From: Azorhizobium doebereinerae UFLA1-100
GTDB lineage: Bacteria > Pseudomonadota > Alphaproteobacteria > Rhizobiales > Xanthobacteraceae
Direction of reading: 5' to 3'
Assembly: GCF_000473085.1 (NCBI RefSeq)
Contig: NZ_AXBA01000004.1
Location: 62,651 to 126,650, forward strand
DNA length: 64,000 nt
Shown here: positions 46,201 to 58,118 of the stretch, in pieces
Position numbering within the stretch: position 1 is the first letter of the stretch
Layout of the letters: every line of letters starts with the position of its first letter
Translations under genes and position numbers: made by a program
Notes under the pieces: model-generated
Database searches by the model: none
Seen by the model: the letters and a program-made list of their open reading frames with translations, nothing else
What the model was told of the DNA's origin: nothing

Positions 46201-46385
46201 ACCTCGCCCTGGTGCGCCGTCAGCGTGACTTCCAGCACGCCATTCTCGCTCGACAGCGTCACCGGCTCGCGGAACGGCTGGGGCGTGAAGCCGCCCGCCT
46301 GGCCAACGGCCTGCCCGATGCCGAACGGCACGATCATGGCGGCGGCCACGAGTGCGCGAGCGGCCGTCAACATGGCGTGCCTCAT
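43245..46385 (-). CDS. Multicopper oxidase fused to FG-GAP-like repeats
   Basis: 1046 aa. ATG 46385 follows GGGGGA; signal peptide about 1-30. Four copper motifs in the usual order: NLHTHGLH (about 150), YWYHPHLH (about 195), HPIHVHVND (about 595) and HCHRLNHEDNGLM (about 662), which includes the T1 His-Cys and axial Met. This is followed by a C-terminal half (about 690-1040) with repeated VGDVDDDGVYDLVVGTG/ITGPGSASEV-type segments, like FG-GAP/VCBS beta-propeller units. Extracytoplasmic oxidation of metal ions or phenols is expected. The fusion is unusual for bacterial laccase-type enzymes; convergent with the MipA gene. Confidence 0.9.
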   Translation of the reverse strand: MRHAMLTAARALVAAAMIVPFGIGQAVGQAGGFTPQPFREPVTLSSENGVLEVTLTAHQGEVALDTAAVPVKNALLFGYRLDRGRASDGKTTSPGTYPAPTLRVLPGERLIVHMENALSGLDIRDFFDPQYTSADGKVPVYPPMMAASPLNLHTHGLHVSPKANADNVLIHMPVGTANTYVYDIPTNMPQGAYWYHPHLHTLTAAHVYYGLAGLLAIGRTDGNLPVVTQKSIPVRNMVLQYNFVFDRQGPAPQFNNANWPQFVSTLAPPEDGALANGTYRPILAPVNFTRAAKATRFATVWYAGALSINNMRGRFQFIPSTLQTFTAAAGPQGDVPADPALPDHLRDVQFTVNGQFQPVIKSKPGQTEIWVLANMSDMAYISVRLTETATGRHPQIAIVGQDGNPSPAVRIPAEDGGTRLNIPPASRFAIAVTMPEQGDLVLEMPERGGGARTENAPGILYTANGTENPPAALGTLSVLPSAVSYYDGFFLFPTQLLARAVADGGKGEATRFTEGQPLGAFTAFEDLSKATPDLTRHILINGGFLNDLASTDDPKAFIYAFDSGAFPNVPLIQPRLNSVEDWVFRNENNDEHPIHVHVNDFQVMAMSDPTTGLKSGPVMQGIDNANVPAPNLGPGETVIQPGTLTIRTRFEDYAGLFVMHCHRLNHEDNGLMALVNVIPAVSSYAVAVPGAPGRPAVVRVMDGDRLLALVTPFAGYEGTLSVAMGDVDDDGVYDLVVGTGAGRAPEIAVFSGAAKSGAAAFTRELARFAPFDAAMRGGVSVAVAPIDGLTTGDNIIAGSGPGSASEVRVFESRLPAPGTAPRLFSSFSPYENDRSGVVVSSGFVDFTTGRHSIVTAPGPGTPTTVKVFVFPLLTPLAGAPAAHQHAHAAAAQPVTTTSFMPFGADYRGGVSLATGWLAGVLGGAERIVVAQRDGSEVKVFSAGSALDGGPSMYLHSATAHPHASFTEMATFRPFGEGARGLSVATTSTTEGADLLVGAAPAGQGAGPASVRRFSLERPDAAAKALVPRLRGERTLEQAGAIALGGD

Positions 46386-46569
46386 ATCGTCCCCCAAATA
46401 TTTCGCCAGCCGGCGGCGGCCCATGCGCGCGGCGCGATCCGCACCACTTCGCGAAAGCGCCGTATCGCGAAATAATGGCTGCGACTATAGGTGACCAGCG
46501 AAATATTGCGCGCCGGATGTGCTTCGACTGTTTTTCGCGCCGGTCCGGGGGAGGGAATGGCGCGTTTTA

Positions 46570-46598
46570 CCGTTCAAACGGCGATGCCATTTGAACGG
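46570..46598. repeat. Perfect inverted repeat between the MCO and cbbX genes
   Basis: CCGTTCAAA-N11-TTTGAACGG, with a nested GGC/GCC pair in the spacer. It lies just past the cbbX stop codon on the minus strand. No T-run follows in either direction. Confidence 0.6.
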
Positions 46599-46606
46599 AA
46601 CCTGCT

Positions 46607-47554
46607 CTAGGGTCTGGCGGCCTGGGCGAAGACGCGGCTCGCCAGCACGTCCTCGGCCTCGATGGTCATCAGCATGTCCGCGCTCACCGGCCCGCTGCCG
46701 GCCACCAGCCGGTTGGCCTGGCGCAGGCGCGCGCGGTCGAGCGCGTTGCGGATGGAGCGGGCATTGGCGAAATGCGGCTGGGTCATGCGCACGCCCACAT
46801 AGCGCACGAAGGCCTCCCGCGCGTCCGGGCTGAACCTGTAGCTCTGGCCGTCCAGCAGGATCTCGGCGATGGCGAGCAACTCGCCCTCCCGATAGTCCGG
46901 GAAGTCGATGTGGTGGGCGATGCGCGAGCGGAAGCCGGGGTTGGAGGCGAAGAAGCGCTCCATGCGCTCGCCGTAGCCGGCCATGATCACCACCAGGTCC
47001 TCGCGCTGGTTCTCCATCACCTGGAGCAGGATCTCGATGGCCTCCTGCCCGTAGTCGCGCTCGTTTTCCGGGCGGTAGAGATAATAGGCCTCGTCGATGA
47101 ACAGCACGCCGCCCATGGCCTTCTTCAGCACCTCCTTCGTCTTGGGCGCGGTGTGGCCGATATATTGGCCGACCAGATCGTCGCGGGTGACGCAGATCAC
47201 CTGGCCCCGCCGCACGAAGCCGAGGCGGTGCAGGATGTCGGCCATGCGCATGGCCACCGTGGTCTTGCCGGTGCCGGGATTGCCGGTGAAGGACATGTGC
47301 AGCGTCGGCGGCGGGCTGAGGAGGCCCAACTTGCGCCGCGCGCGCTCCACCAGCAGCAGGGCGGCGATCTCGCGGATGCGCGTCTTCACCGGCGCGAGGC
47401 CGACCAGTTCCCCGTCGAGCGCCGCGAGCACCGCCTCGACGCCGAGCTCGGCCAGCTCCGCCTTGAGATCGATGGTGGCGCCGTCCTCGTCGGGCGGCGC
47501 GCCGCTTGCCGGGGGCAGGGCGGTGGTCGGGGTCGCGGTCAGGGTCGCGGTCAT
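46607..47554 (-). CDS. cbbX: CbbX, red-type RuBisCO activase (AAA+)
   Basis: 315 aa. Removes inhibitory sugar phosphates from form IC/ID RuBisCO, consuming ATP, and is itself activated by RuBP. Walker [10 protein letters not shown], Walker [11 protein letters not shown], sensor 1 [13 protein letters not shown], pore-loop YIGHTAPKT and the sensor 2 Arg helix near 285 ([14 protein letters not shown]) are all present, at normal CbbX length. Start ATG 47554. Last gene of the cbb operon, separated from cbbS by a 169-base gap holding two strong hairpins. Confidence 0.97.
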   Translation of the reverse strand: MTATLTATPTTALPPASGAPPDEDGATIDLKAELAELGVEAVLAALDGELVGLAPVKTRIREIAALLLVERARRKLGLLSPPPTLHMSFTGNPGTGKTTVAMRMADILHRLGFVRRGQVICVTRDDLVGQYIGHTAPKTKEVLKKAMGGVLFIDEAYYLYRPENERDYGQEAIEILLQVMENQREDLVVIMAGYGERMERFFASNPGFRSRIAHHIDFPDYREGELLAIAEILLDGQSYRFSPDAREAFVRYVGVRMTQPHFANARSIRNALDRARLRQANRLVAGSGPVSADMLMTIEAEDVLASRVFAQAARP

Positions 47555-47583
47555 GGGGGCACCTCGCGGGTCGAGGACGGAAT

Positions 47584-47609
47584 GCGTCCGGCGCCGTGGC
47601 GCCGGACGC
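47584..47609 (-). promoter_or_regulatory. Hairpin 1 between cbbS and cbbX
   Basis: Perfect 12-bp inverted repeat GCGTCCGGCGCC / GGCGCCGGACGC with a 2-base spacer. Likely RNA stem-loop that lowers read-through into cbbX or protects the cbbLS 3' end. Confidence 0.7.
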
Positions 47610-47615
47610 GAGGTG

Positions 47616-47639
47616 GGCCGGAGCGGGCGGGCTCCGGCC
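47616..47639 (-). promoter_or_regulatory. Hairpin 2 between cbbS and cbbX
   Basis: Perfect 9-bp inverted repeat GGCCGGAGC / GCTCCGGCC with a 6-base loop, six bases from hairpin 1. Confidence 0.65.
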
Positions 47640-47723
47640 GGGGAAGAGGGACGGCCGGGGGGCCGCGCCGCCCTCTCCAGGCCAAAGGCTGGCGGAAGGT
47701 CGCGGGCGGAAGGGAGCGGCGGC

Positions 47724-48149
47724 TCAGGCGCCGGCGTAGCGCTCGCCTTCCGGCCGCTCGGCGGCATAGGAATGGGTAGAATAGCGCACCACCCGTCCCG
47801 GTCCCTCGTCGCGCCGCAGCGAGAAGCCGGGCTCGTGCGCCGGGCGGGTGACGATGAAGGACAGCCGCAGGCTCTCCCATCCCGCCGAGGCGTCGAAGGC
47901 GGAGACGCGGATGTAGCGGTTGCCATAGACCTTGCGGCAGGCGTCGAGGTCCATCATCACCGCCGCGGCGTCGCGGACGTCGAACACCGGCAGGCCCCAC
48001 ATCTCCCAATAGGTGTTGCGGGGGTGGGGATCGTCGGTGAACTCGATGTTCACCGCCCATCCCCGGTCGATGGCATATTGCACCTGGGCGCGGATCTGTT
48101 GGTCGGTCAGGTCCGGCAGGAACGAGAAGCAGCCTTGGGTGAGACGCAT
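47724..48149 (-). CDS. cbbS: RuBisCO small subunit (form IC/ID)
   Basis: 141 aa. [31 protein letters not shown] with [10 protein letters not shown], the start of the red-type small subunit, and the C-terminal beta-hairpin extension ([19 protein letters not shown]) that characterises red-type enzymes. Assembles into L8S8 with the large subunit. 39 bases after cbbL. Confidence 0.97.
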   Translation of the reverse strand: MRLTQGCFSFLPDLTDQQIRAQVQYAIDRGWAVNIEFTDDPHPRNTYWEMWGLPVFDVRDAAAVMMDLDACRKVYGNRYIRVSAFDASAGWESLRLSFIVTRPAHEPGFSLRRDEGPGRVVRYSTHSYAAERPEGERYAGA

Positions 48150-48188
48150 GGTCTCTCTCCTCTCAGGAAGGTGTCACGGGCCGCGGGC

Positions 48189-50797
<2,609 letters not shown>

Positions 50798-50811
50798 GTC
50801 CGGTCCCTCCC

Positions 50812-52833
50812 TTAGTGGCCGAGGCGGGCGCGGGCGGCTTCGGCCACCCTGTCCGCCGTGAGGCCGAATTGCTGGAACAGCACCTCGGCCGGCGCCGAGG
50901 CGCCGAAGCCGTCCATGCCGATGAACACACCGCCGGGTCCGAGCCAGCGGGCCCAGCCGCCTTCCACCGCCGCTTCGATGCCGATGCGTGGCGCTGCGCC
51001 CAGCACCCGTTCGCGCAGCGCCTCCGGCTGGGCGCGGAACAATTCGAAGCAGGGGGCGGAGACCACCGCCGCCTTGACGCCGCCCGAGGCCAGCCGGTCG
51101 GCGGCGGCGAGCGCCAGGCTCACTTCCGAGCCGGTGGCGACCAGGGTCACGTCGCGCCCGCCGTCCGGCTCGCGCAGCACATAGGCGCCCTGGGCGACGC
51201 CGGCGGCTCCGTCCGTGCGGGGCAGGGTGGGCAGGGCCTGGCGGGACAGGCAGAGGATGGAGGGCGTGCGCTCGGCATCGAGCGCGCAGGTCCAGGCTTC
51301 CGCCGTCTCCACCGCATCGGCGGGGCGGAACACCAGCAGGTTGGGGATCACCCTGAGGCTCGCCAGATGCTCCACCGGCTGATGGGTCGGGCCGTCCTCG
51401 CCGAGGCCGATGGAATCGTGCGTCATCACATGGATGACCCGCACCCCCATCAGCGCGGCGAGGCGGATCGCCGGGCGGGAATAGTCCGAGAACACCAGGA
51501 AGGTGCCGCCATAGGGCACGAAGCCGCCATGCAGCGCGAGGCCGTTCATGGCCGCCGCCATGGCATGCTCGCGGATGCCGTAATGCACATAGCCGCCGGC
51601 GAAGTCCCCCGGCCGCACCGGCGCCTGCGCCTTGGCGTGGGTGAGGTTGGAATGGGTGAGGTCGGCCGAGCCGCCCAGCAGGTTCGCCATGGCCGGGGCG
51701 AGCGCCTCCAGCACGCGTTGGGAGGCCTGGCGCGTGGCGATCTTCGGCGCTTCGGCGAGAAAGGTCGCGCGGGTCCGGGCCAGCGCCGCGCGGGCCTCCT
51801 CGTCGATCGCGCCGCCGATGGCGGCGGCAAAACGCGCCCGCACGTCGGCCGGGGCGGCGGCGAGCCGCTCGCGCCAGATGCGGTTGAGCTCTGAGCCGCG
51901 CTCGCCCGCCGCGCACCAGGCCGCACGCACCCTCGGTGGCACTTCGAAGGGAGCGTGCGGCCAGCCCAGCTCGTGCCGCGCGGCGGCGATCTCGTCCGCG
52001 CCCAGCGGCGCGCCATGGGCCTTTTCCGTGCCCTGCCGGTGTGGCGCGCCGAAGCCGATGATGGTGCGGCAGGCGATCAGCGAGGGCCGGTCGGTGCGGC
52101 GCTCGGCGTCGATGGCCTCCGCCACCGCGTCCGCATCGTGCCCGTCCACCCGCCGCACCGACCAGCCGGAGGCGGCAAAGCGCGCCAGCTGGTCGTCGGA
52201 ACAGGAGAGCGACGTCGGTCCGTCGATGGAGATGGCATTGTCGTCGAACAGGACGATGAGCTTGCCGAGCCCGAGGTGCCCGGCGAGCGAGATCGCCTCG
52301 TGGCTGATGCCCTCCATCAGGCAGCCGTCGCCGGCCAGCACATAGGTGTAGTGGTCCACCAGCGCGCCGGAGAAGCGCGCCGCCAAAAGGCGCTCGGCGA
52401 GCGCCATGCCGACGGCGGTGGCGAGGCCCTGGCCCAGCGGCCCGGTGGTGGTCTCCACCCCCGGCGTGTGGCCGTATTCGGGATGGCCCGGCGTCAGCGC
52501 CCCCCATTGGCGGAAGCGGCGCAGTTCCTCGCTCGTCATGCCGGGATAGCTGGTCAGGTGCAGCAGGGCATAGAGCAGCATGGAGCCATGGCCGGCGGAG
52601 AGCACGAAGCGGTCCCGGTCGGGCCAGGCGGGGTCGGCGGGGTCGAACTTCAGGAAGCGCGAGAACAGCACGGCGGCGACGTCGGCCATGCCCATGGGCA
52701 GGCCGGGGTGGCCGGAATTGGCCGCCTCCACCGCATCCATGGCGAGGGCACGGATCGCGTTGGCCATGTCGCGCGGGCTCACGTCGGCGCGTTCGGCGGA
52801 TCTCAGGGCGGCGGCGGGGAACGACGCGGTCAT
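50812..52833 (-). CDS. cbbT: Transketolase of the Calvin cycle
   Basis: 673 aa. ThDP enzyme with all marks: [43 protein letters not shown], and the ThDP GDG motif [13 protein letters not shown] with [14 protein letters not shown]; central [14 protein letters not shown], and [20 protein letters not shown] (His, Asp). The start overlaps the cbbP stop by four bases, so the two are coupled. Confidence 0.97.
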   Translation of the reverse strand: MTASFPAAALRSAERADVSPRDMANAIRALAMDAVEAANSGHPGLPMGMADVAAVLFSRFLKFDPADPAWPDRDRFVLSAGHGSMLLYALLHLTSYPGMTSEELRRFRQWGALTPGHPEYGHTPGVETTTGPLGQGLATAVGMALAERLLAARFSGALVDHYTYVLAGDGCLMEGISHEAISLAGHLGLGKLIVLFDDNAISIDGPTSLSCSDDQLARFAASGWSVRRVDGHDADAVAEAIDAERRTDRPSLIACRTIIGFGAPHRQGTEKAHGAPLGADEIAAARHELGWPHAPFEVPPRVRAAWCAAGERGSELNRIWRERLAAAPADVRARFAAAIGGAIDEEARAALARTRATFLAEAPKIATRQASQRVLEALAPAMANLLGGSADLTHSNLTHAKAQAPVRPGDFAGGYVHYGIREHAMAAAMNGLALHGGFVPYGGTFLVFSDYSRPAIRLAALMGVRVIHVMTHDSIGLGEDGPTHQPVEHLASLRVIPNLLVFRPADAVETAEAWTCALDAERTPSILCLSRQALPTLPRTDGAAGVAQGAYVLREPDGGRDVTLVATGSEVSLALAAADRLASGGVKAAVVSAPCFELFRAQPEALRERVLGAAPRIGIEAAVEGGWARWLGPGGVFIGMDGFGASAPAEVLFQQFGLTADRVAEAARARLGH

Positions 52834-53705
52834 GACGCCCTCCGGGTGCGTTCGATCAGTTGCAGGATGATGGGGGTGAGCAGGAGCTGCATCGCCAGGT
52901 CCAGCTTGTTGCCGGGGATGACGATGGAGTTCGGCCGCGACATGAAGCTGTCGCGGATCATCGACAGCAGGTAGGGAAAATCGATGCCGCGCGGGTTGCG
53001 GAAGCGGATCACCACCAGGGATTCGTCGGGGGTGGGAATCCAGCGGGCGATGAACGGGTTGGAGGTGTCCACCGTCGGCACGCGCTGGAAATTGATGTCG
53101 GTCTCGGTGAACTGCGGGCAGATGTACTGCACATAGTCCGGCATGCGGCGCAGGATGGTGTCCATCACCGCCTCGGTGGAATAGCCGCGCGTGGAGCGGT
53201 CGCGATGGATCTTCTGGATCCATTCGAGATTGATCACCGGAACAACGCCGATGCGCACGTCCGCATGCCGGGCGATGTCGATGCCGTCGCTCTTCACCGC
53301 GCCGTGCAGGCCCTCGTAGAACAGGAGGTCCGTGGGCTCGGGAAACGCCTCCCAGTCGGTGAAGGTGCCGGGCGGGGCCTTGAAATGCTCGGCCTCCTTG
53401 GCGTCGTGCACATAGTGGCGGGTGCGCCCGGTGCCGTGCTCGGCATATTGCGCGAACACCGCCTCCAGTTCCGCCAGGAGGTTGGCTGCGGCGCCGAAAT
53501 GGCTGAAGTTGCGGTTCCCGCGATCCGCTTCCTCCTCCATCTTCTGCTTCATTTCCAATCGGTTGTAGCGGTGGAAGGCGTCGCCCTCGATATAAGCGGC
53601 GGTGATCTGCTCGCGCCGGAAGATCTGCTCGAAGGTGGCGCGCACCGAGGTGGTGCCGGCGCCCGACGAGCCGGTGACGGAGATGATGGGGTGCTTGACC
53701 GACAT
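52830..53705 (-). CDS. cbbP: Phosphoribulokinase
   Basis: 291 aa. P-loop [13 protein letters not shown] (about 10-22), class I (proteobacterial) pattern [36 protein letters not shown] and [13 protein letters not shown]. Converts ribulose-5-phosphate to RuBP with ATP. The typical class I length (about 290 aa) fits an allosteric, NADH-activated enzyme. 11 bases after cbbF. Confidence 0.97.
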   Translation of the reverse strand: MSVKHPIISVTGSSGAGTTSVRATFEQIFRREQITAAYIEGDAFHRYNRLEMKQKMEEEADRGNRNFSHFGAAANLLAELEAVFAQYAEHGTGRTRHYVHDAKEAEHFKAPPGTFTDWEAFPEPTDLLFYEGLHGAVKSDGIDIARHADVRIGVVPVINLEWIQKIHRDRSTRGYSTEAVMDTILRRMPDYVQYICPQFTETDINFQRVPTVDTSNPFIARWIPTPDESLVVIRFRNPRGIDFPYLLSMIRDSFMSRPNSIVIPGNKLDLAMQLLLTPIILQLIERTRRAS

Positions 53706-53716
53706 GCCGTTGCCCC

Positions 53717-54766
53717 TCACGCCCGGAACAGGCCGCGCGCGCCGAACAGCGGCGCACGCTCGGGAAGGGCGGAGGGCGTGGTGTGATAGCGCGCCACGCG
53801 CCGCACCTCGCCGACCGAGCCGAACACCAGCGGCACGCGCTGGTGCAGGCTGGTGGCCGCAAGGTCGAGGATGGACACGCGGCCGTCGGTTGCGGAGGCC
53901 CCGGCCTGCTCCATCAGGAAGGCGACGGGGTGGGCCTCGTAGACCAGCCGCAGCCGGCCCTGATGGTAGCCCTGGCGCGCGTCGGCCGGATAGAGATAGA
54001 CCCCGCCGCGCACCAGGATGCGGTAGGCTTCCGCCACCATGGAGGCGATCCAGCGCATGTTGAAGTCGCTGCCGCGCGGGCCGTCGCGGCCCTGCTGGCA
54101 ATCCTGCACATAGAGCTGCACCGCCTCGTCCCAATGGCGCCGGTTGGAGGCGTTGATGGCGAATTCGCGCGTCTCCTCCGGCACCTTGAGGCGATGGGCG
54201 GTCATGCGGAAGACGCCGCAGGTGCGGTCCAGGGTGAAGGCCTGCGTGCCCTCGCCGAGGGTGAGCACCAGGGCGGTCTGCGGGCCGTAGATGAAGAAGC
54301 CCGCCGCCAGCTGCCGCCGGCCGCTCTGCTGGAAGGCGCAGACGGGCAGGGCACCGGCCTCCTGCGGCATGGGCAGGAGCGAGAAGATGGTGCCCACCGG
54401 GGCGTTGGTGTCGATGTTGGACGAGCCGTCCAGCGGGTCGATCGCCACCGCCAGCGGCGCGCCGGGATCGAGCACCAGCGGCGCGTCCATCTCCTCGGAG
54501 CCGACGACGGCCACCGGCGCGCCGCGCAGCGCCGCCGTGACCAGAGCGTCGGCCTCCACGTCCAGCTGCTTCTGGATGTCGCCGGAGGCGGCCTCGCCGC
54601 GCACCGCGCCCAGCGGCCCGGAGAGCGGTCCGGCGCCGATCAGGTCGGCAAGGCCGATGGCGGCGGCGGCGAGCGCGCGCACGGTGGCGGCGACCGCCTC
54701 GCCCTGGCGCCCGTTGCGGAGCGCGAGGCCATCAAGAACGTCGTCGAGCGTCACGCTGGTGACCAT
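53717..54766 (-). CDS. cbbF: Fructose-1,6/sedoheptulose-1,7-bisphosphatase
   Basis: 349 aa. Class I FBPase: metal-site [45 protein letters not shown] (Asp and Glu ligands, about 88-132), GDGTQ-like [11 protein letters not shown], and [42 protein letters not shown]. Start 54766. First gene of the cbb operon, divergent from cbbR. Confidence 0.96.
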   Translation of the reverse strand: MVTSVTLDDVLDGLALRNGRQGEAVAATVRALAAAAIGLADLIGAGPLSGPLGAVRGEAASGDIQKQLDVEADALVTAALRGAPVAVVGSEEMDAPLVLDPGAPLAVAIDPLDGSSNIDTNAPVGTIFSLLPMPQEAGALPVCAFQQSGRRQLAAGFFIYGPQTALVLTLGEGTQAFTLDRTCGVFRMTAHRLKVPEETREFAINASNRRHWDEAVQLYVQDCQQGRDGPRGSDFNMRWIASMVAEAYRILVRGGVYLYPADARQGYHQGRLRLVYEAHPVAFLMEQAGASATDGRVSILDLAATSLHQRVPLVFGSVGEVRRVARYHTTPSALPERAPLFGARGLFRA

Positions 54767-54868
54767 GCCGTGGCTCCTCCCGTCGGGGGCGCTCGATCGG
54801 CTGCCCCTCTGTGGCGCCCGCCGTGCGGACGCCTTTGACGGTCATGATGGCGGCGTGGGATGCTAAGT

Positions 54869-54908
54869 AAATTTGAATTTGGTTACGGGGCAATTCAGAT
54901 AAACTGAA
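54869..54908. promoter_or_regulatory. Candidate CbbR operator pair in the cbbR-cbbF gap
   Basis: Two dyads in the AT-richer 146-base gap: AAATT-TG-AATTT (54869-54880) and TTCAG-N5-CTGAA (54894-54908), the second containing TCAG-N5-CTGA, a T-N11-A LysR box. They lie next to cbbR (start 54913), as expected for autoregulation and divergent activation of cbbF. Confidence 0.6.
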
Positions 54909-54912
54909 TGAC

Positions 54913-55851
54913 ATGCTGTTGCGCAATCTCACCCTCAAGCAATGCCGGGTCTTCGCCGCCGTGGCGCGGGGCGGCTCCATGGCCGCCGCGGCCCAGGCGC
55001 TGAACGTCTCGCCGCCCGCCATCACCCTCCAGATGCAGCTGCTCCAGGAGCAGGTGGGGCTGCCGCTGCTGGAGCGCCTGCCCAGCGGCATGCGCCTCAC
55101 GGAGGCCGGCCAGGACCTGCTGGCGGCCATCCAGCGCGTCGAAGTGACGCTGGAGGAAGCCGGGGCGCGGCTCGCCGCCTTGGCGGGCACGGAGCGCGGG
55201 ACGGTATCGGTGGGGGTCATCAGCACGGCGAAATATTTCGCCCCCCGGGCGCTCGCCGCCTTCGCCCGGACCCGCCCCGGCGTCGAGCTGCGCATCAGCG
55301 TCGGCAACCGGGCCGAGATTGTCGCCGGCCTCCAGCAATATGACCTCGACATCGCGGTGATGGGCCGCCCGCCGGAGGAGCCCATCGCCGAAGCCCATGT
55401 GATTGGCGACCATCCCCATGTCGTGGTGGCCCCGCCCGAGCATCCGCTGGCGGGCTGCGCTGAGATTTCCCCGGCCAAGCTGGAGGGCGCCACCTTCCTG
55501 GTGCGCGAGCCGGGCAGCGGCACCCGCAGCCTGATGGAGCGCTTCTTCGCCGATGCTGGCATCGCCCCGAAGATCGGCATGCAGATCGGCAGCAACGAGA
55601 CCATCAAGCAGGCGGTCATCGCCGGGCTGGGCATCGCCTTCATCTCCGCCCACACGGTGGAGGCGGAGGTGGGCACCGGGCGGCTGGTGGTGCTCAAGGT
55701 GGATGGCCTGCCCATCGTGCGGCAGTGGTATGCGGTGAGCTTGCGCCAGCGCCAGCTGATCCCGGCCGCCGCCGCCCTGCGGGACTTCTTCATCACCGAC
55801 GGCCGCGGCTTCCTGCCGCTGCTCCCGCCGCCTGGGCCGCCTTCGGCCTAG
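54913..55851 (+). CDS. cbbR: LysR-type activator of the cbb operon
   Basis: 312 aa. HTH at about 20-45 (GSMAAAAQALNVSPPAITLQMQLLQEQ), wing LPLLERLPSGMRLTEAG, and effector domain with TVSVGVISTAKYFAPRALAAFARTRPGVEL, VGNRAEIVAGL and MGRPPEEP, all matching CbbR. It senses a Calvin intermediate or redox metabolite and activates cbbFPTALSX. Divergent by 146 bases from cbbF. Confidence 0.96.
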   Translation: MLLRNLTLKQCRVFAAVARGGSMAAAAQALNVSPPAITLQMQLLQEQVGLPLLERLPSGMRLTEAGQDLLAAIQRVEVTLEEAGARLAALAGTERGTVSVGVISTAKYFAPRALAAFARTRPGVELRISVGNRAEIVAGLQQYDLDIAVMGRPPEEPIAEAHVIGDHPHVVVAPPEHPLAGCAEISPAKLEGATFLVREPGSGTRSLMERFFADAGIAPKIGMQIGSNETIKQAVIAGLGIAFISAHTVEAEVGTGRLVVLKVDGLPIVRQWYAVSLRQRQLIPAAAALRDFFITDGRGFLPLLPPPGPPSA

Positions 55852-56033
55852 GACAAGAAATTCTTGTCGAGCGGCGGATTTTCTTGATTGGTGGCGCGGG
55901 CGACTGATGCCACGGTCCGGGGGCGACCAGGCTCAGGAAAACCGGGGCGCCGCACGCCCTTCCGCCGCCCCGCGCGCCCGCGCGCCGGGGTGGAGGAGGA
56001 GAGGCGCGCGGCGCCGCCAGCAAAGGACGGGGA

Positions 56034-58118
56034 ATGACGACAGGTCAGGATGTGCGTTTGGGCGCGGATATCGGCGGCACCTTCACCGACATCGCGCTGG
56101 ACCTTCGCGGCACGCTCTTTTCCACCAAGGTTCTCACCAATTATGCGGCGCCCGAACAGGCCATCCTCGACGGCATCGAGATCGTCGCCCGTGACGCCGG
56201 CATCGCGCCGGCCGAGATCGACATCGTCATCCACGGCACGACGCTGGCCACCAATGCCCTGATCGCCCGGCGCGGCGCGCGCACCGCCTTCGTGACCACC
56301 GAGGGCTTCCGCGACGTGATCGAGATGCGCACGGAAAACCGCTTCGAGCAGTATGACCTCGACATCGTGCTGCCGCAGCCGCTGATCCCGCGCCAGGACC
56401 GCTTCACGGTGAAGGGGCGGATCGGCGCGCAGGGGCAGGAACTCCAGCCCCTCGACGCGGCGGCGCTGGAGGAGATCGCCGCGCGCATCGCCGCCGGGGG
56501 CTTCGGCGCGGTCGCCATCGGCTTCATCCACTCCTACATGAACCCGGCCCATGAGCAGCGCGCCCGCGACATCCTCGCCCGGGTGCTCAAGCTGCCCATC
56601 TCCATCTCGTCCGAAGTCTCGCCGCAGATGCGCGAGTTCGAGCGCTTCAACACCGTCTGCGCCAATGCCTATGTGCGCCCGCAGATGGCCGACTACCTGC
56701 TGCGCCTGCAGGAGCGCCTGAAGGGCATGGGCCTGACCTGCCCGGTCTTCATGATCCATTCCGGCGGCGGGCTGGTCTCGGTGGAGACGGCGGCGGAATT
56801 TCCCGTGCGGCTGGTGGAATCGGGGCCGGCGGGGGGCGCGATCTTCGCCGCCGACATCGCCCGGCGGTTCGGCCTGGAGCGGGTGGTCTCCTACGACATG
56901 GGCGGCACCACGGCGAAGATCTGCCTCATCGAGCAGTTCCAGCCGCAGACCGCCCGCACCTTCGAGGTGGCGCGCACCTATCGCTTCAGCAAGGGCTCGG
57001 GCATGCCCATCTCCATCCCGGTGATCGAGATGATCGAGATCGGCGCCGGCGGCGGCTCCATCGCCTGGGTCGATGCCATGGGGCGCATCCAGGCGGGCCC
57101 GGAATCGGCGGGCTCCGAGCCTGGGCCGGCCTGCTACGGGCACGGCGGCACGCGGCCGGCCATCACCGATGCCGACCTTCTCCTCGGCAAGCTGGACCCG
57201 GACAATTTCGCCGGCGGGCAGATCCGGCTCTCTGTTGCCGATGCCGATGCCGCCATCACCCGCGACGTGGGCACGCGCCTCGGCCTCGCCCCCCAGGCGG
57301 CGGCTTTCGGCATCTGCGAGGTGGTGGACGAGAACATGGCCAATGCCGCCCGCGTCCATGCGGTGGAGAATGGCAAGGACATCGCGGAAAACGTGATGAT
57401 CGCCTTCGGCGGCGCCGCCCCGCTCCACGCGGCACGGCTGTGCGAGAAGCTGGGCATCGAGCGCTGCCTCGTCCCCCAGGGCGCGGGCGTCGGCTCGGCC
57501 ATCGGCTTCCTCAAGGCGCCGTTCGGCTATGAGGCCGTGGCCTCCCAGGTGATGCGCCTGTCGGCGTTCGATGCGGCGCCGCTCAACACACTTCTGGCGC
57601 GCCTGCGGGACACCGCCATGGGCTTCGTGCGCTCCGGCACGGACGGCGAGATCCTGTGCGAGGTCACCGCCTTCATGCGCTATGCAGGGCAGGGCTGGGA
57701 GATCCCCGTGCCGCTGCCCGACCGCGCCTTCGCGGCGGATGACCGGGCGATGATCGAGCAGGCCTTCCGCGCCCGCTACGCCCAGTTCTTCGGCCGCGCG
57801 GTGGAAGGGCTGGAGATCGAGTTCGTCACCTGGTCGGTGAAGGCGCAGGACACCCGCCCGGAGGGAGCGAAATATCCGCTCACCCTGGCCGGCACGCCAA
57901 TCGTGGCGGGCGAGAGCCGGGCGGTGTTCGATCCGGCCACCGGGGCGGAGCAGCCGACCGCCATCGTCGCCCGCGACACGCTCGCCCACGGCGCGCGGGT
58001 GAGCGGCCCGGCGGTGATCGTGGAGCGCGAGACCTCCACCATCGTCACCACCCGTTTCGATGCCGTCATCCAGGCGGACGGCGCCATTCTCCTCGTGCGG
58101 AAGGGAGCCGCAGCATGA
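56034..58118 (+). CDS. Hydantoinase/oxoprolinase family subunit A (HyuA)
   Basis: 694 aa. N-terminal ASKHA-type ATPase motif GADIGGTFTDIALD, then EIDIVIHGTTLATNALI, VSYDMGGTTAKICLIE and AFGGAAPLHAARL, as in HyuA, N-methylhydantoinase beta and acetone/acetophenone carboxylase subunits. ATP is used to phosphorylate or activate a cyclic amide, carboxylate or ketone substrate. Start ATG 56034 follows AGGACGGGGA; the 3' end overlaps HyuB (ATGA). The substrate is not determined. The length (694) is closer to N-methylhydantoinase than to the 717-residue acetone carboxylase subunit, and a third small subunit is absent. Confidence 0.9.
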   Translation: MTTGQDVRLGADIGGTFTDIALDLRGTLFSTKVLTNYAAPEQAILDGIEIVARDAGIAPAEIDIVIHGTTLATNALIARRGARTAFVTTEGFRDVIEMRTENRFEQYDLDIVLPQPLIPRQDRFTVKGRIGAQGQELQPLDAAALEEIAARIAAGGFGAVAIGFIHSYMNPAHEQRARDILARVLKLPISISSEVSPQMREFERFNTVCANAYVRPQMADYLLRLQERLKGMGLTCPVFMIHSGGGLVSVETAAEFPVRLVESGPAGGAIFAADIARRFGLERVVSYDMGGTTAKICLIEQFQPQTARTFEVARTYRFSKGSGMPISIPVIEMIEIGAGGGSIAWVDAMGRIQAGPESAGSEPGPACYGHGGTRPAITDADLLLGKLDPDNFAGGQIRLSVADADAAITRDVGTRLGLAPQAAAFGICEVVDENMANAARVHAVENGKDIAENVMIAFGGAAPLHAARLCEKLGIERCLVPQGAGVGSAIGFLKAPFGYEAVASQVMRLSAFDAAPLNTLLARLRDTAMGFVRSGTDGEILCEVTAFMRYAGQGWEIPVPLPDRAFAADDRAMIEQAFRARYAQFFGRAVEGLEIEFVTWSVKAQDTRPEGAKYPLTLAGTPIVAGESRAVFDPATGAEQPTAIVARDTLAHGARVSGPAVIVERETSTIVTTRFDAVIQADGAILLVRKGAAA

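Noticed and set aside
55848-57989. Long open frame opposite HyuA
   Set aside because: Shadow of the HyuA gene; no recognisable motif or ribosome site.
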